NCBI GenBank assembly: GCA_039519185.1
Contig: CM076848.1
Location: forward strand, 186,928,628 to 186,992,627
Direction: 5' to 3'
Length of the DNA stretch: 64,000 bases
DNA from: Astragalus membranaceus
Lineage: Eukaryota > Streptophyta > Magnoliopsida > Fabales > Fabaceae
The notes below the pieces were generated by a model that was not told the DNA's origin, did no database searches, and worked only from the letters and a program-made list of their open reading frames with translations. Positions 43,691 to 54,300 of the stretch are shown here, in pieces (the first letter of the stretch is position 1; each line of letters starts with the position of its first letter). A program made the translations under genes and the position numbers.

Positions 43691-43986
43691 CCCTTACCAA
43701 TACTTTGAAATTCCAAACCTATCCTTCTTCTTTCTTCTTCACCTCTCCTCCCACACACCCCCTCTCCTAAACCTCTCATCACTCTCACTCCACGCCCTCT
43801 CATCTTCCTCACCTATTTTGCTCAAATCATCCTCCCATTATCAAGTATATTACTGTATGTAGCATATCCCTTCATCGTTTTCATTTATTTTCGCGCATTT
43901 TGGTTCATTTACTGGTTTAGGTTGTTAGGAAATCTCCTAACTTTGTTTTTCAGTGACTTGATTAGAATGGATGAAAAGGGAATTCT
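43691..43986. other. CT-rich and AT-rich spacer
   Basis: A pyrimidine-rich stretch (43720-43810, TTCTTCTTTCTTCTTCACC) could be a leader. No coding frame follows. Around 43930-44005, extended past the LINE at 45098-45190, is a repeat whose second copy is at ~46070-46440. Confidence 0.4.
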
Positions 43987-45116
43987 ATCCATCATCGTCC
44001 ATTTATGTGGTATCCAAGTTTGGATGGTGAGTACACTATGAAATCAGCATACCGGTTATGTTTGGAGCAATTAATGAACTCTTCTGATTTCAAAGTTGCA
44101 GGGGAGTGGGATAAAATATGGGGATTACAATTACCACCGAAGGTGAAAAATTTTATTTGGGCCCTAGGAAGAAATTGTGTTGCTACAAAGGCAAGGATAA
44201 GTCAAAAAGGGGTGCAGTGTGGGGTGGAGTGTGAGTTTTGCAAGCATAATACAGAGTTTAATTGGCACATTTTTATTGACTGTTCAAGAACAAAGCTAAT
44301 TTGGACGGAGCTCCATTTGTTTGAGAAAATAGAAGAGCATATATTGTTAGTTGATGGTTTACAATATTTAATCTTCTTATTGTTGCAGTCGCTAATAGTG
44401 GAGGATTCCCAGTTGTTGTGCATGGGTATTTGGAGTATATAACTTAGTAGAAATGTTGCGGTGTGGGATAAAAAAGAAGAACTAGTTAAGGTTGTTGCTG
44501 GTCGATCAAAAGGGATGCTAGTGGAGTGGAACAAAGTGCAGATGGTGTCGAAGATACATGGTGGAGCACATGTTGTTAAGGACAAGGTGGAGTAGGTCAA
44601 ACCTCCTGCAGGTCATATTATGTGTAATGTTGAGGCATCTTTTTTGGAAGGTAATAATGTTGTTGGTTTGGGCATATGTGGTTGAGAAATGATTAAGGTG
44701 AATTTATGCATGCTAAATCTATGAAGCTACTGTGGCAACTCAAGAGTAAGGAAGGTGAAGCATTGGGATTGCTAGAAGCCATGAAGTGGAGTGCATCTCT
44801 TAATTTAGATAATATTATTTTTCAAGTAGATGCTAAAGTTGTAGCAGATAGTTTTAATTCCAGGAAGAACGATAAATATATGTTTGGAGCTATTGTAATG
44901 CATTGTAAGAATTCTAGTAGCTCTAGTTTTGCAAACTCCAAGGTTGAGTTCACTAGGAGGCAAGCGAATGAGGTTGCTCACACTCTTACAATGATGGCCT
45001 TAAATAGTGCTTGTACTCAAACTTATAATGTACTACCTATATGTATTACCAATTTGGTGTTGAATGAAATGCATTGATCTTTGTTATTGTCAAAAAAATC
45101 CATCATCGTCCATTTA
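43987..45116 (+). pseudogene. 5'-truncated LINE with 19-bp target duplication: zf-RVT and RNase H-like
   Basis: The inserted body is 44006-45097. The target ATCCATCATCGTCCATTTA is duplicated exactly at 43987-44005 and 45098-45116, and a short A tail (CAAAAAAA) precedes the right copy. This is the hallmark of target-primed reverse transcription. The body reads GEYTMKSAYRLCLEQ, WDKIWGLQLPPKVKNFIWAL, GRNCVATKARISQKGVQCGV and CEFCKHNTEFNWHIFIDCSR (zf-RVT). After a stop and frame shift, EALGLLEAMKWSASLNLDNI, FQVDAKVVADSFNS and VEFTRRQANEVAHTL (RNase H-like) follow. The endonuclease and RT catalytic core are absent through 5' truncation, so it is a dead copy. Confidence 0.93.
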
Positions 45117-46619
45117 CTAAAAATCAATCTAACACATTCATTTAAAAAATTACAAATATAAATATTCACGTGATCTTTCGTATGAGTTTCGACTAAGCTG
45201 TTTTATCTTGAGGCCGTCGTGGTTGATAGCCTGCTTCCACAAATTTTCAGTAGTGCCACGAAACGTCTTATAGAGAGCGACCTAGTCCGCGACTCATCCT
45301 AGTAATCTCTTCGGTCTGATTTTTGAAAAACAATTTCGAAATAACAGCTTTAGGTGGGCGCTTTATATTCCATATACATTTGCCTAATGGGAAGGAAGAA
45401 GATAATGACCTCAAAATGATGTGATGATCTAGAATTTGAAGAAAATATTGATGAGGATGCAAATGATGAAAAGGAGATTGCAAATTTGAAGGGGAGAATG
45501 TGGATTATGAAGAGGTGTTTACGGATTTTGAAGAGGATAAGGAAAATTCATATGAGCTCATCATCTATGTTGTTGGGGAAGCAATAGATGAAAATGACGC
45601 TAGATCTTGATGATGAAGAAGATGATGCTCCATTTAATGGATAGTTTACTTTGACAATTATCGACATTATTCTAGTTTTGTAGCTATTTTATATTTTATA
45701 TTTCGAAGTACTTTCTTGATTTGGTTCTTTTTGGTATTTGATTTACACTATAGCTAGAAAAACAATGAATAGTTACTTCATACATCATCAAAATTGAAGC
45801 ATTGATTTTGTGTCTTGAATTTCCGGTTAGTTACTTCATTGTTTATTATAACTCGTTTATCTTTGAGTAGTTGAATTTCACTTTTACAACTACACCGAAA
45901 AATAAGACGCTATTGAATCGTATGATTTTCACTATATATCCTCCAAAAATATATCTCAAATCCTATAAGCTTACATGAAAAAAAGCTAGAGAATGGACAA
46001 AGAGTTTGCAACCTACAAGTGGGCTAAAATGTTTTCTCATAGTGATGCAGTTCTTACTATTTCAGTCTCCTAATTTTGCTTTTCAGTGACTTGGTATGTT
46101 GTAAAAGTATCGATAAACTACTAAAATATAGCATAATATAGATCAATTGGGATCTTGTGGTTTTTTCTAAGGTGATAAACGAATGGATTGAATAAATTTT
46201 GAACTAGATTATAATAGATGGATTAACATTTTTTTTTTATTTTTTATTTTTTGGTTATAGATGGATTAACATAATCCTTTAAGCCATTAAAAACCTAATA
46301 AAATGGATGGAGAAGAAATTCAATCCATCCTTGTCAAAAAAAAAAGAAATTCAATCCATCATCATCCATTTAATAAAAATTAATCTAACTCATTCGTTTA
46401 AAAAATTACAAAAATAAATTTTAAAGTAAAAAAATTATTTGGTCAAAAAAAAAGTAAAAAAATTATTAAAAATTAAAAAAAAAATTAATAACATATCGAC
46501 CAGTGAGATACCCGTGCCCGCCCCGCCCCGTTGACATTCCTACCAGCCACCTACACTATCAGCAGCCACGGGCGGATCCAGGATTTTAGATTAGGGTGTT
46601 CCTTTTTTTTGGGAGTAAA
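45117..46619. other. Intergenic; repeat copy and low-complexity DNA
   Basis: 45117-45190 continues the repeat interrupted by the LINE. A related copy covers ~46070-46440 (TCCATCATCATCCATTTAAT, CTAACTCATTCGTTTAAAAA). An acidic-looking broken frame at 45480-45650 (GATGATGAAGAAGATGATGC) may be gene debris. A hAT-like end GGGCGGATCCAGGATTTTAG lies near 46571. Confidence 0.45.
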
Positions 46620-46660
46620 CTAGCAGTATACCCGTGCATACGTACGGCTGCCGTGGTGTT
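46620..46660 (-). mobile_element. Helitron 3' terminus (minus orientation)
   Basis: On the minus strand a hairpin CCGTACGTATGCACGGG (46631-46647) is followed seven bases later by CTAG (46620-46623) and then T. The matching 5' end was not located. It may lie beyond the retrotransposon inserted just downstream or be lost. Confidence 0.6.
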
Positions 46661-46958
46661 GTTTGTATAAATAGAGTCGGATAGAATTTAATTTGTTCAC
46701 ACATACAATGATAAATTATAAGATTTAATGTCAAATTTTTAATTTACATCAAGAGTAAAATACATATATTTGGCGCGATTAAAATAAGTTTTTCAAGCAG
46801 ATAAATATACAGAATATACTAAAAGGTGTAATTCAAACATAATATAAAATCAAAGATTTTGCAGCATTTTCTCGGTAATGAAATTATTCCAACGTGTAAC
46901 ATTTTCCGGTTGTAACTCAAAAGTAGAATATAAAATAATTATTCTGACAATCTGTAAC

Positions 46959-47666
46959 TGTTAGCCTAGAATTTCGACAAGGCTTTTGAGTGGTTAGTTA
47001 ATAAGGTTTGACTTTTCATTAAAGAACATTCATAATGCCTTCAGAGAGAATAAGTGACATTTATGTCATCTCAGCATGTTTTCGACAGAGGAGGTCTTCA
47101 CCATTTCGACAGGGAAGAGTTTTCGACAGGACAGTGTATTCTGGATTTCGTCAAGCAGTTATTGGCAGACAGTCGTGTCGAATTCCAAGACTACGGTTAA
47201 TACAACGTGGGCAGTTGTGGCGTCGAACGTGGCACGAAGTCCATCATTGGTTAATGAGACGTGGCCACGTGTCCATAGCAGTTTACATTTCAGTCATTAT
47301 TTTCTGTATAAATAGGGGTTTCTACGTAGAAATCAAAGGTGCCAAATTATCATACCAAACACACAGTTCTGAAACTCTAACTTCCAAGTTACCGCGAAAA
47401 CAGAGTAAAAGAATCATTGTACCACGTATGTAAATTTGTGCACCTTTCTCTTTACATTCAATGCAATTTATTGTTTTCAATACAAGTCATTTTACATTTC
47501 TGCGTTCCATTTTATCACTTCTTTTACTTTGATTTCCACTTTCATGGTGAATTGTTTCCCTTTTAAAATATATTTGTTGACAAACTGTGGTGTTTAAAGG
47601 CAATTGCTTCAGAGATTTCTGGTTTAATCTCACAAACATTTCTAATAAAACCAGTGATTGTTTGCT
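46959..47666 (+). repeat. 5' LTR of the Tat element
   Basis: It starts TGTTAGCCTAGAATTTCGAC. The shared part ends GTGATTGTTTGCT, and the true end is probably ~15 bases further, in CACCAGCAAACA. A TATAAATA box at 47307-47314 precedes AGGGGTTTCTACG, the likely transcription start. The motif TTTCGACA recurs five or more times upstream of the TATA box and may be a regulatory repeat. A 132-codon open frame here also exists in the 3' LTR and is not taken as a gene. Confidence 0.92.
47307..47314 (+). promoter_or_regulatory. LTR TATA box
   Basis: TATAAATA is at the same LTR offset (348) as 59034-59041 in the 3' LTR. It is followed by AGGGGTTTCTACGTAG. Confidence 0.75.
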
Positions 47667-47686
47667 AAAAACACCAGCAAACAAAT

Positions 47687-47704
47687 TGGCACGCCCGGTG
47701 GGAC
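47687..47704 (+). promoter_or_regulatory. Primer-binding site
   Basis: TGGCACGCCCGGTGGGAC starts with the TGG expected to pair with a tRNA CCA end, a few bases after the 5' LTR. The tRNA species was not identified. Confidence 0.7.
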
Positions 47705-47757
47705 AGTTTGCCTTTAATACGTGATTTTTCTATGTTCTTGTATGTGTTTGTATTTGC

Positions 47758-50700
47758 ATGCACTTAAGAAGTGGAAAAATGGTTCGTCCTACAAATAATG
47801 CGTCGAGTTCTAATCCTGTGATTTCACAAGAACAGGGAACAATAGTAGACTCTGCAAACATAAATGCAGGGTTGGTTGTGGGAACAATATCCCCATCATC
47901 ATCAACAACCGTTCCTTCAGTATCAATGACTAACGTTGGATCAACGCAGTCAAACATGGTATCTATACCTATGCCTTTGCCGTCACATGTGGGACTTCAT
48001 AATCCTTATATGGCAATAGGAAGCGGTTTAAATCCACATTTTCATAATGTAAGTTTTCCTGCATTTCCTTCTGGGTCATATGGCATGCCTACTGGAATGC
48101 CACATATTTCGACCATGTCTCCCATACATGTTTCTTCTGAAAGTGTAATAGGTCGAAATCCTACTGCATTAACCAATGAATCTTTGTTTGCCTTACGACA
48201 ACAAGTTGATGAGAGCAATCATGATATGGTTAATATGTTAACCCAACAAATTGGTACAGTTTTTAATCCATTGATTCAAAATACTAATACTAGTTACCAA
48301 ATGTTAGCCAATCAAATGGGTCGAATTGCAGATTTCTTTGGGACCCCAACGGTTAATAATAGGCAAATTCCCAATGTAGTGGGTAATATGCCTGGTAACT
48401 CTCAAAGAGCGGTTACGGTCGAAGCCCAGGCAGTTGTAGGCGAACAACAAGGGTTAGCAAATCATATCCCTGAAGTAGTTTTGGTAAACCGAAACCAGAA
48501 CGCTGACGAGGTTGTTCGACAAGTACAACGAAATAATGCTGACGTTCATGATAATATAGCCACTTTAGTAGAAACTATAATGGCGCAAAATGGTCTTAAC
48601 ATAGGTTTGCATAGGCCAATTTTCATATCACCATTGTGTGAATATGTGTTGCAAACTGAGTTACCAAGGGGCTGGAAAGTTCCTAAGTATACTAAGTTTG
48701 GTGGTGACACAAAAGAGTCTACTGTCGAACATATTGCTCGTTATTTGACTGAGTCTGGGGATATAGCCCAAAATGAGAATTTGAAAATGAAATATTTCCC
48801 AAATTCTTTAACAAAAAATGCTTTTACTTGGTTTACTACATTACCCCCTGGTTTTATTTTCACATGGGGGCAATTAGAAAAAGCATTTCATGCGCAATTT
48901 TACATGGGCCAATCGAAGATTAGTCTCAAAGAACTGGCCAGTGTTCAGCGCAAAATACCTGAAACTGTTGATGACTATTTGAATAGGTTTAGGCTACTGA
49001 AGGCTCGTTGTTTCACACAAGTGCCTGAACATGAACTCGTCGAAATGGCTGCTGGTGGCCTTGATTATTCGATCAGGAAGAAATTGGACACATCTCATCT
49101 AAGGGATATGGCCCAATTAGCTGACAGAGTTCGACAGGTGGAAAGGCTTAAAGAAGAAAAGTCTACGTCAAATAGGTTTCATAAAAAAGAAAAAGTAGCT
49201 TATGTCGAAGAAGAATTCGACACCACACTTAGTGATGTCGAAAGAGAGGAGATAGACGTGGCTGAACTCAAGCCTGGTCCTCCTTATACTTGTAAATTAC
49301 TAAGGCCTGCTAATGGGAAAAATCCTGTTGAGCCAAAAAATGACAGATTTGTGCCTAAGACATATACTTTTGATGTTACTAAATGTGATGAAATATTTGA
49401 GCTGTTAGTAAAAGATGGTCAGATATTGGTACCTAGTGGCTTAAAAGTACCAACTCTTGACCAGAGAAAGAAAAAGGGTTATTGTAAGTTCCATAATTTT
49501 TTGGGACATAACACTGACCGTTGTGTGCTTTTCAGGGATCTTGTGCAAAAAGCAATCGAAGAAGGGAGATTAAAATTTGAAGATAGAAAGATGAAAACTC
49601 AAATGCAAGTTGTAGATGACCCTTTACCCAAAGCTGAAGCCATGTATACAGAACCTTTCGAAATGAATATAAACATGGTAGATGCTGAAATGAAAGATCC
49701 TCCAAAGAAACTTAAATCCTCCACCAAGAAATTGGAAGGTTTTATATATGCTGAAGGGAAGAAACAAGAAATAACCTTGAAAGAATATGATGGGAAGTTA
49801 CATGCTGTGTTCCCAAAAGCTGAAGAGGAATTGATAGATTTCCTCAACAGATGTAAGTGGAACAATTCTGAGGTTATGCTATGTCCTAGGTGCAGTGCTG
49901 TTTTCGACAAAGAAGCAGCTAAAGCTGTTGAAGGGTACCAGGATCAGGAACAACGTAAGAGGAAATGGCTTGACAATAGGCCATCTTTTGATTTTGGTAG
50001 CACTGAGCTTCCTGGTTACAAGGCTAATGTTACGACTAAGCCTTCATCTAGCAAGGCTAATGTTTCGACTAAGCCTTCGACAAGCCAAGAGCCAGGAAAG
50101 AAAGGATCCATAAGGCTGTTTGGTAAATCCTTCGTTTCACAAATGAATTCCCCTGTTGGAAAATGGGTTCACAACAATGCACACGCTCAAGTTGTCCATC
50201 AAGGTGATTCCAGCAAGTATAATTATTGGAATAATTATAAAGGTAAGAATCCTATGACTAAAACCCAGTGGCGTCGTTTTCAGAGAAACCAGAAGAAAAA
50301 AGCTTCTTTAGACGTGAACAAGGTTCCTAGTCACTTTGGAATCAAAGTCCAGGTGGGTGATAAGAAGGTGGCTTCTAAGGTTGAAGCAAGTACCTGTGCT
50401 GATGTTTCTAAGCCTACAAGTGGGGTAAATAAAGCAAAAAGTAAGGATGTTTTGATGGAAAAACCTAGAAGGCCTGCACTTGAAAGAATCTGTCCTCCAT
50501 CTTTGACATCTAAAGGGAAAGAAGCTCAGTCTGACTTTGATGAGGACATAGGTTCTGGTTTCGATGATTCTGATGATGACTTCGATGTCGTCTGTAATGT
50601 GGTGTCAATATTGCCATTAGAATATGATGTCATAACTGTGCCTAATAGTGAGGAAGATTTTACTGAAGATATGGCTTGTCACAAACCTATGTGTTACTAT

Positions 50701-51372
50701 GTGATGAATGATGGCTGTGTCGAAGAGCAGGTGGCTACTTTCGAGAGGCCAGATACGAGTATGCAGAATCACCTGAAGCCTTTATATATTCAGGCTAAAG
50801 TTAATGGCATTGGCATCAACAAAGTGTTAGTTGATGGAGGTGCTGCTGTGAATCTTATGCCTGAAGTGCTTATGAAGAAGATAGGCATATCCATCACCGA
50901 CCTCAAGCCACACAATATTGTCTTAAGCAATTACGAAGGCAAAACTGGCTACTCTCTTGGAGCCATTGAAGTGGAATTGATTGTTGGAACTATCAAGAGG
51001 ACCACTCTGTTCTTAGTAATTGCTTCCAAAGCAAACTTCAATATGTTACTTGGGAGGGAGTGGATACATGGAGTCGGTGCTGTGCCTTCAACAGTACATC
51101 AGAGACTAGTGATGTGGAAAGAAGACGGTCTTGTCGAATACATTGAAGCAGACCAAAGTTATTTTCGTGCTGACGTAAATCACATTACCAAGGAAAATTT
51201 TGAGAAAAAATTGGCGAACATTGCGCCATGTCCATCTTCTAATGAGGTATACATTCCTGCTGATAATGTATTTGCTTCAGTTAATTTGCATCCAAACTAT
51301 GGTTTTGTTTGGGAAAGGCAAATAATAGGAGATGCTACTGCCCAACCTGAAGGGTGGTATTCTGATTCTTAA
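47758..51372 (+). CDS. Gag-protease polyprotein of the Tat element
   Basis: An intact 1204-codon frame from the ATG at 47758 (MHLRSGKMVRPTNN; the HLRSG start is common in this lineage). The Ser/Asn/Pro-rich N-terminal third is followed by the retrotransposon gag domain at ~residues 300-470 (FTWFTTLPPGFIFTWGQLEK, VQRKIPETVDDYLNRFRLLK). A zinc-knuckle variant lies at ~575-590 (CKFHNFLGHNTDRC, with His for the second Cys). Then come a Lys/Asp-rich linker and an aspartic protease at ~1005-1150 (VLVDGGAAVNLMP, catalytic Asp at residue 1026, later MLLGREWIHGVGAVPS). It assembles virus-like particles in the cytosol and processes the polyproteins. The last 41 nt overlap pol in another frame. Confidence 0.95.
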   Translation: MHLRSGKMVRPTNNASSSNPVISQEQGTIVDSANINAGLVVGTISPSSSTTVPSVSMTNVGSTQSNMVSIPMPLPSHVGLHNPYMAIGSGLNPHFHNVSFPAFPSGSYGMPTGMPHISTMSPIHVSSESVIGRNPTALTNESLFALRQQVDESNHDMVNMLTQQIGTVFNPLIQNTNTSYQMLANQMGRIADFFGTPTVNNRQIPNVVGNMPGNSQRAVTVEAQAVVGEQQGLANHIPEVVLVNRNQNADEVVRQVQRNNADVHDNIATLVETIMAQNGLNIGLHRPIFISPLCEYVLQTELPRGWKVPKYTKFGGDTKESTVEHIARYLTESGDIAQNENLKMKYFPNSLTKNAFTWFTTLPPGFIFTWGQLEKAFHAQFYMGQSKISLKELASVQRKIPETVDDYLNRFRLLKARCFTQVPEHELVEMAAGGLDYSIRKKLDTSHLRDMAQLADRVRQVERLKEEKSTSNRFHKKEKVAYVEEEFDTTLSDVEREEIDVAELKPGPPYTCKLLRPANGKNPVEPKNDRFVPKTYTFDVTKCDEIFELLVKDGQILVPSGLKVPTLDQRKKKGYCKFHNFLGHNTDRCVLFRDLVQKAIEEGRLKFEDRKMKTQMQVVDDPLPKAEAMYTEPFEMNINMVDAEMKDPPKKLKSSTKKLEGFIYAEGKKQEITLKEYDGKLHAVFPKAEEELIDFLNRCKWNNSEVMLCPRCSAVFDKEAAKAVEGYQDQEQRKRKWLDNRPSFDFGSTELPGYKANVTTKPSSSKANVSTKPSTSQEPGKKGSIRLFGKSFVSQMNSPVGKWVHNNAHAQVVHQGDSSKYNYWNNYKGKNPMTKTQWRRFQRNQKKKASLDVNKVPSHFGIKVQVGDKKVASKVEASTCADVSKPTSGVNKAKSKDVLMEKPRRPALERICPPSLTSKGKEAQSDFDEDIGSGFDDSDDDFDVVCNVVSILPLEYDVITVPNSEEDFTEDMACHKPMCYYVMNDGCVEEQVATFERPDTSMQNHLKPLYIQAKVNGIGINKVLVDGGAAVNLMPEVLMKKIGISITDLKPHNIVLSNYEGKTGYSLGAIEVELIVGTIKRTTLFLVIASKANFNMLLGREWIHGVGAVPSTVHQRLVMWKEDGLVEYIEADQSYFRADVNHITKENFEKKLANIAPCPSSNEVYIPADNVFASVNLHPNYGFVWERQIIGDATAQPEGWYSDS

Positions 51373-54300
51373 AATGTTTCCTATGTCAGTTCCTAATGCA
51401 TGGAACAAGATTACGGCTTATATGGCCGAAAATAAGTTAAAAGCGGCTATGGAAGCCGAATTAAATCATCAAACAATGGCTGTCGAAGCCAAAGGTTCTG
51501 TAGACGAAAATGGCATTATTATGAATGAAAAGCTTGATTGCATTTATGATAATGAGCCATTAGGTTTTGAAAAGGATCCTAGAGATTCAACAAAGCGAAT
51601 GCAAGCTCAAGATCCATTGGAGGAAGTAGATTTGGGAGATGGATCAAAGAAGAGGCCAACTTTTGTTAGTGCATATCTGGATGTTGCCTTGAAAGACAAA
51701 GTTATAACGTTGCTAAGGGAGTTCAAAGATTGTTTTGCTTGGGACTATGACGAAATGCCTGGATTGAGTCGAGATATTGTGGAATTACAATTGCCAATTC
51801 GACCAGAGAAGAAGCCAGTGAAGCAGATGCCAAGAAGGTTTGCTCCTCAAATATTAACTAAAATTAAAGAGGAGATCGAAAGGTTGTTCAAGAACAAATT
51901 CATCAGAACTGCCAGGTATGTCGAATGGTTAGCTAATATAGTTCCTGTAATTAAGAAAAATGGCACTCTTAGAGTTTGTATAGATTTTAGAGATTTGAAT
52001 AATGCCACTCCCAAAGATGAATACGCAATGCCTGTGGCAGAAATGTTAATAGATTCAGCAGCAGGATTTGAATACCTCAGCATGCTTGATGGTTATTCTG
52101 GGTATAATCAAATCTTTATTGCTGAAGAAGATGTATCGAAAACTGCATTTCGTTGTCCAGGGGCATTAGGTATTTATGAATGGGTAGTAATGCCATTTGG
52201 TTTAAAAAATGCTGGTGCTACATATCAGAGAGCAATGAATTGTATGTTTCATGATTTCATTGAAAACTTTATGCAAATATACATAGATGATGTGGTAGTT
52301 AAATCTTCCTCAGAAAATGGCCATTTAGACCATCTTCGACAATCTTTTGAAAGAATGAGGAAATATGGATTGAAAATGAATCCATTAAAATGTGCCTTCT
52401 GTGTGCATGCAGGAGATTTCTTGGGTTTTGTGGTGCACAAAAAAGGCATTGAAATCAATCAGAATAAGACTAAAGCTATAATTGAAACGAAGGCTCCTTC
52501 AACCAAAAAAGAACTTCAGTCATTGTTGGGAAAAATCAATTTCCTACGAAGATTCATATCAAATCTAAGTGGCAAAACTCAAGCATTTTCGCCATTATTG
52601 AGACTGAAGAAAGAAGAAGTTTTCAAATGGGAATCAGTTCATCAAGCAGCCTTTGAAGAAATTAAGTCTTATTTGATGAAACCACCAATTCTAATGCCTA
52701 TTATTAGAAACAAAGTGCTCAAATTGTATATAGCAGCATCTGAAAAAACAATAGGTAGCATGTTAGCTCAAGAGGATGATAATGGTGTCGAAAGAGCCAT
52801 ATATTACCTTAGTAGAGTCTTAATAGATGCTGAAACTAGGTACAGTTCTATAGAAAAGTTGTGCCTTTGCTTGTATTTTTCATGCACAAAGTTAAAGCAA
52901 TATATAAAGCCAGCTAATGTTTGTGTTTATTCGCATTCTGATATTATTAAACACATGTTGTCGAAACCAATAATGCATAGTAGAATTGGTAAATGGGCTT
53001 TAGCTTTATCTGAATATGACTTAACTTATCAACCTTTAAAATCAATTAAAGGACAAGTGGTTGCTGATTTTATAGTGGACCACTCTGTTGTCGAAGAAAC
53101 ATTACATTTCGTAGACACATATCCTTGGAGGTTGTATTTTGATGGTTCGAGTCATAAAAAAGGGGTTGGGATTGGTGTTTTAATTATTTCACCAAATAAC
53201 ATTCCAACGAAGTACAAGTGTAAAATTCGAAATCATTGCTCAAATAATGAAGCTGAGTATGAGGCTCTTATTATAGGCCTTGAAATTTTACTTGAGCTGG
53301 GGGCAAGATGTATCGAAATAAAAGGTGATTCAGAATTGGTTATCAAACAAATGACCAAAGAATATAAATGTATTAAAGAACACCTTATTAAATATTTTAT
53401 TATGGCCAATTCCTTGTTAAAAAGATTTGACTCTGTTCATTTAGAACATTTACCACGAGTTGATAATCAAGTGGCGAATGATTTGGCCCAAATTGCATCA
53501 GGTTATAGGGTTTCAAAACAAAGCCTTGAAGAATTAATCGAAATAAAAGAGAAACTCGTGTCTGATGATATTTCTTCATCATTATTGTCAACACCAAAAA
53601 CTGGGGGGGCAACAAATACAGATGAGGAATGTATCGAACAACACCACATTGTTGATGAAGTTGTTTTAGCAGAAGTTTTTGCTATTGACAATATGGCCAA
53701 TGATGATTGGCGAAAGCCTATTGTAGAATACTTGCAAAATCCCACAGGAAATACCAATAAAAAGGTAAAGTACAGAGCTTTAAGCTATGTGATAATTGGA
53801 AACGAATTGTTTAAGAAAACTCCTGAAGGAGTATTATTGAAATGTCTTAATGAAAATAAGGCATATTTAGCAGTTTCTGAAACACACAGTGGAGCTTGTG
53901 GTTCACACCAAGTAGGCCATAAAATGAAATGGCTATTATTTCGACAAGGAATATATTGGCCATCAATTTTGAAAGATTGTATAGAGTTTGCCAAAGGATG
54001 CCAAGAGTGTCAAAAGCATGCTGGAATACAACATGTACCTGCAAATGAATTGCATGCCATAGTGAAACCTTGGCCATTTAGAGGTTGGGCTCTGGATATA
54101 ATTGGAGAAATAAAGCCAACATCATCAAAAGGTCATAAGTATATATTGGTAGGAATTGATTATTTTACCAAATGGGTTGAAGCAATACCTTTAACCAATG
54201 TTGATCAAGAAGCAGTAATACGGTTTATCCAAAATCATATTATTTATAGGTTTGGAATTCCAGAAACCATAACTACAGATCAGGGTTCTGTTTTCACTGG

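Noticed and set aside
47035..47433. 132-codon open frame in the 5' LTR, repeated at 58762-59160
   Set aside because: It exists in both LTRs because they are recent copies, spans the TATA box and start region, and has no domain. It is LTR sequence, not a gene.
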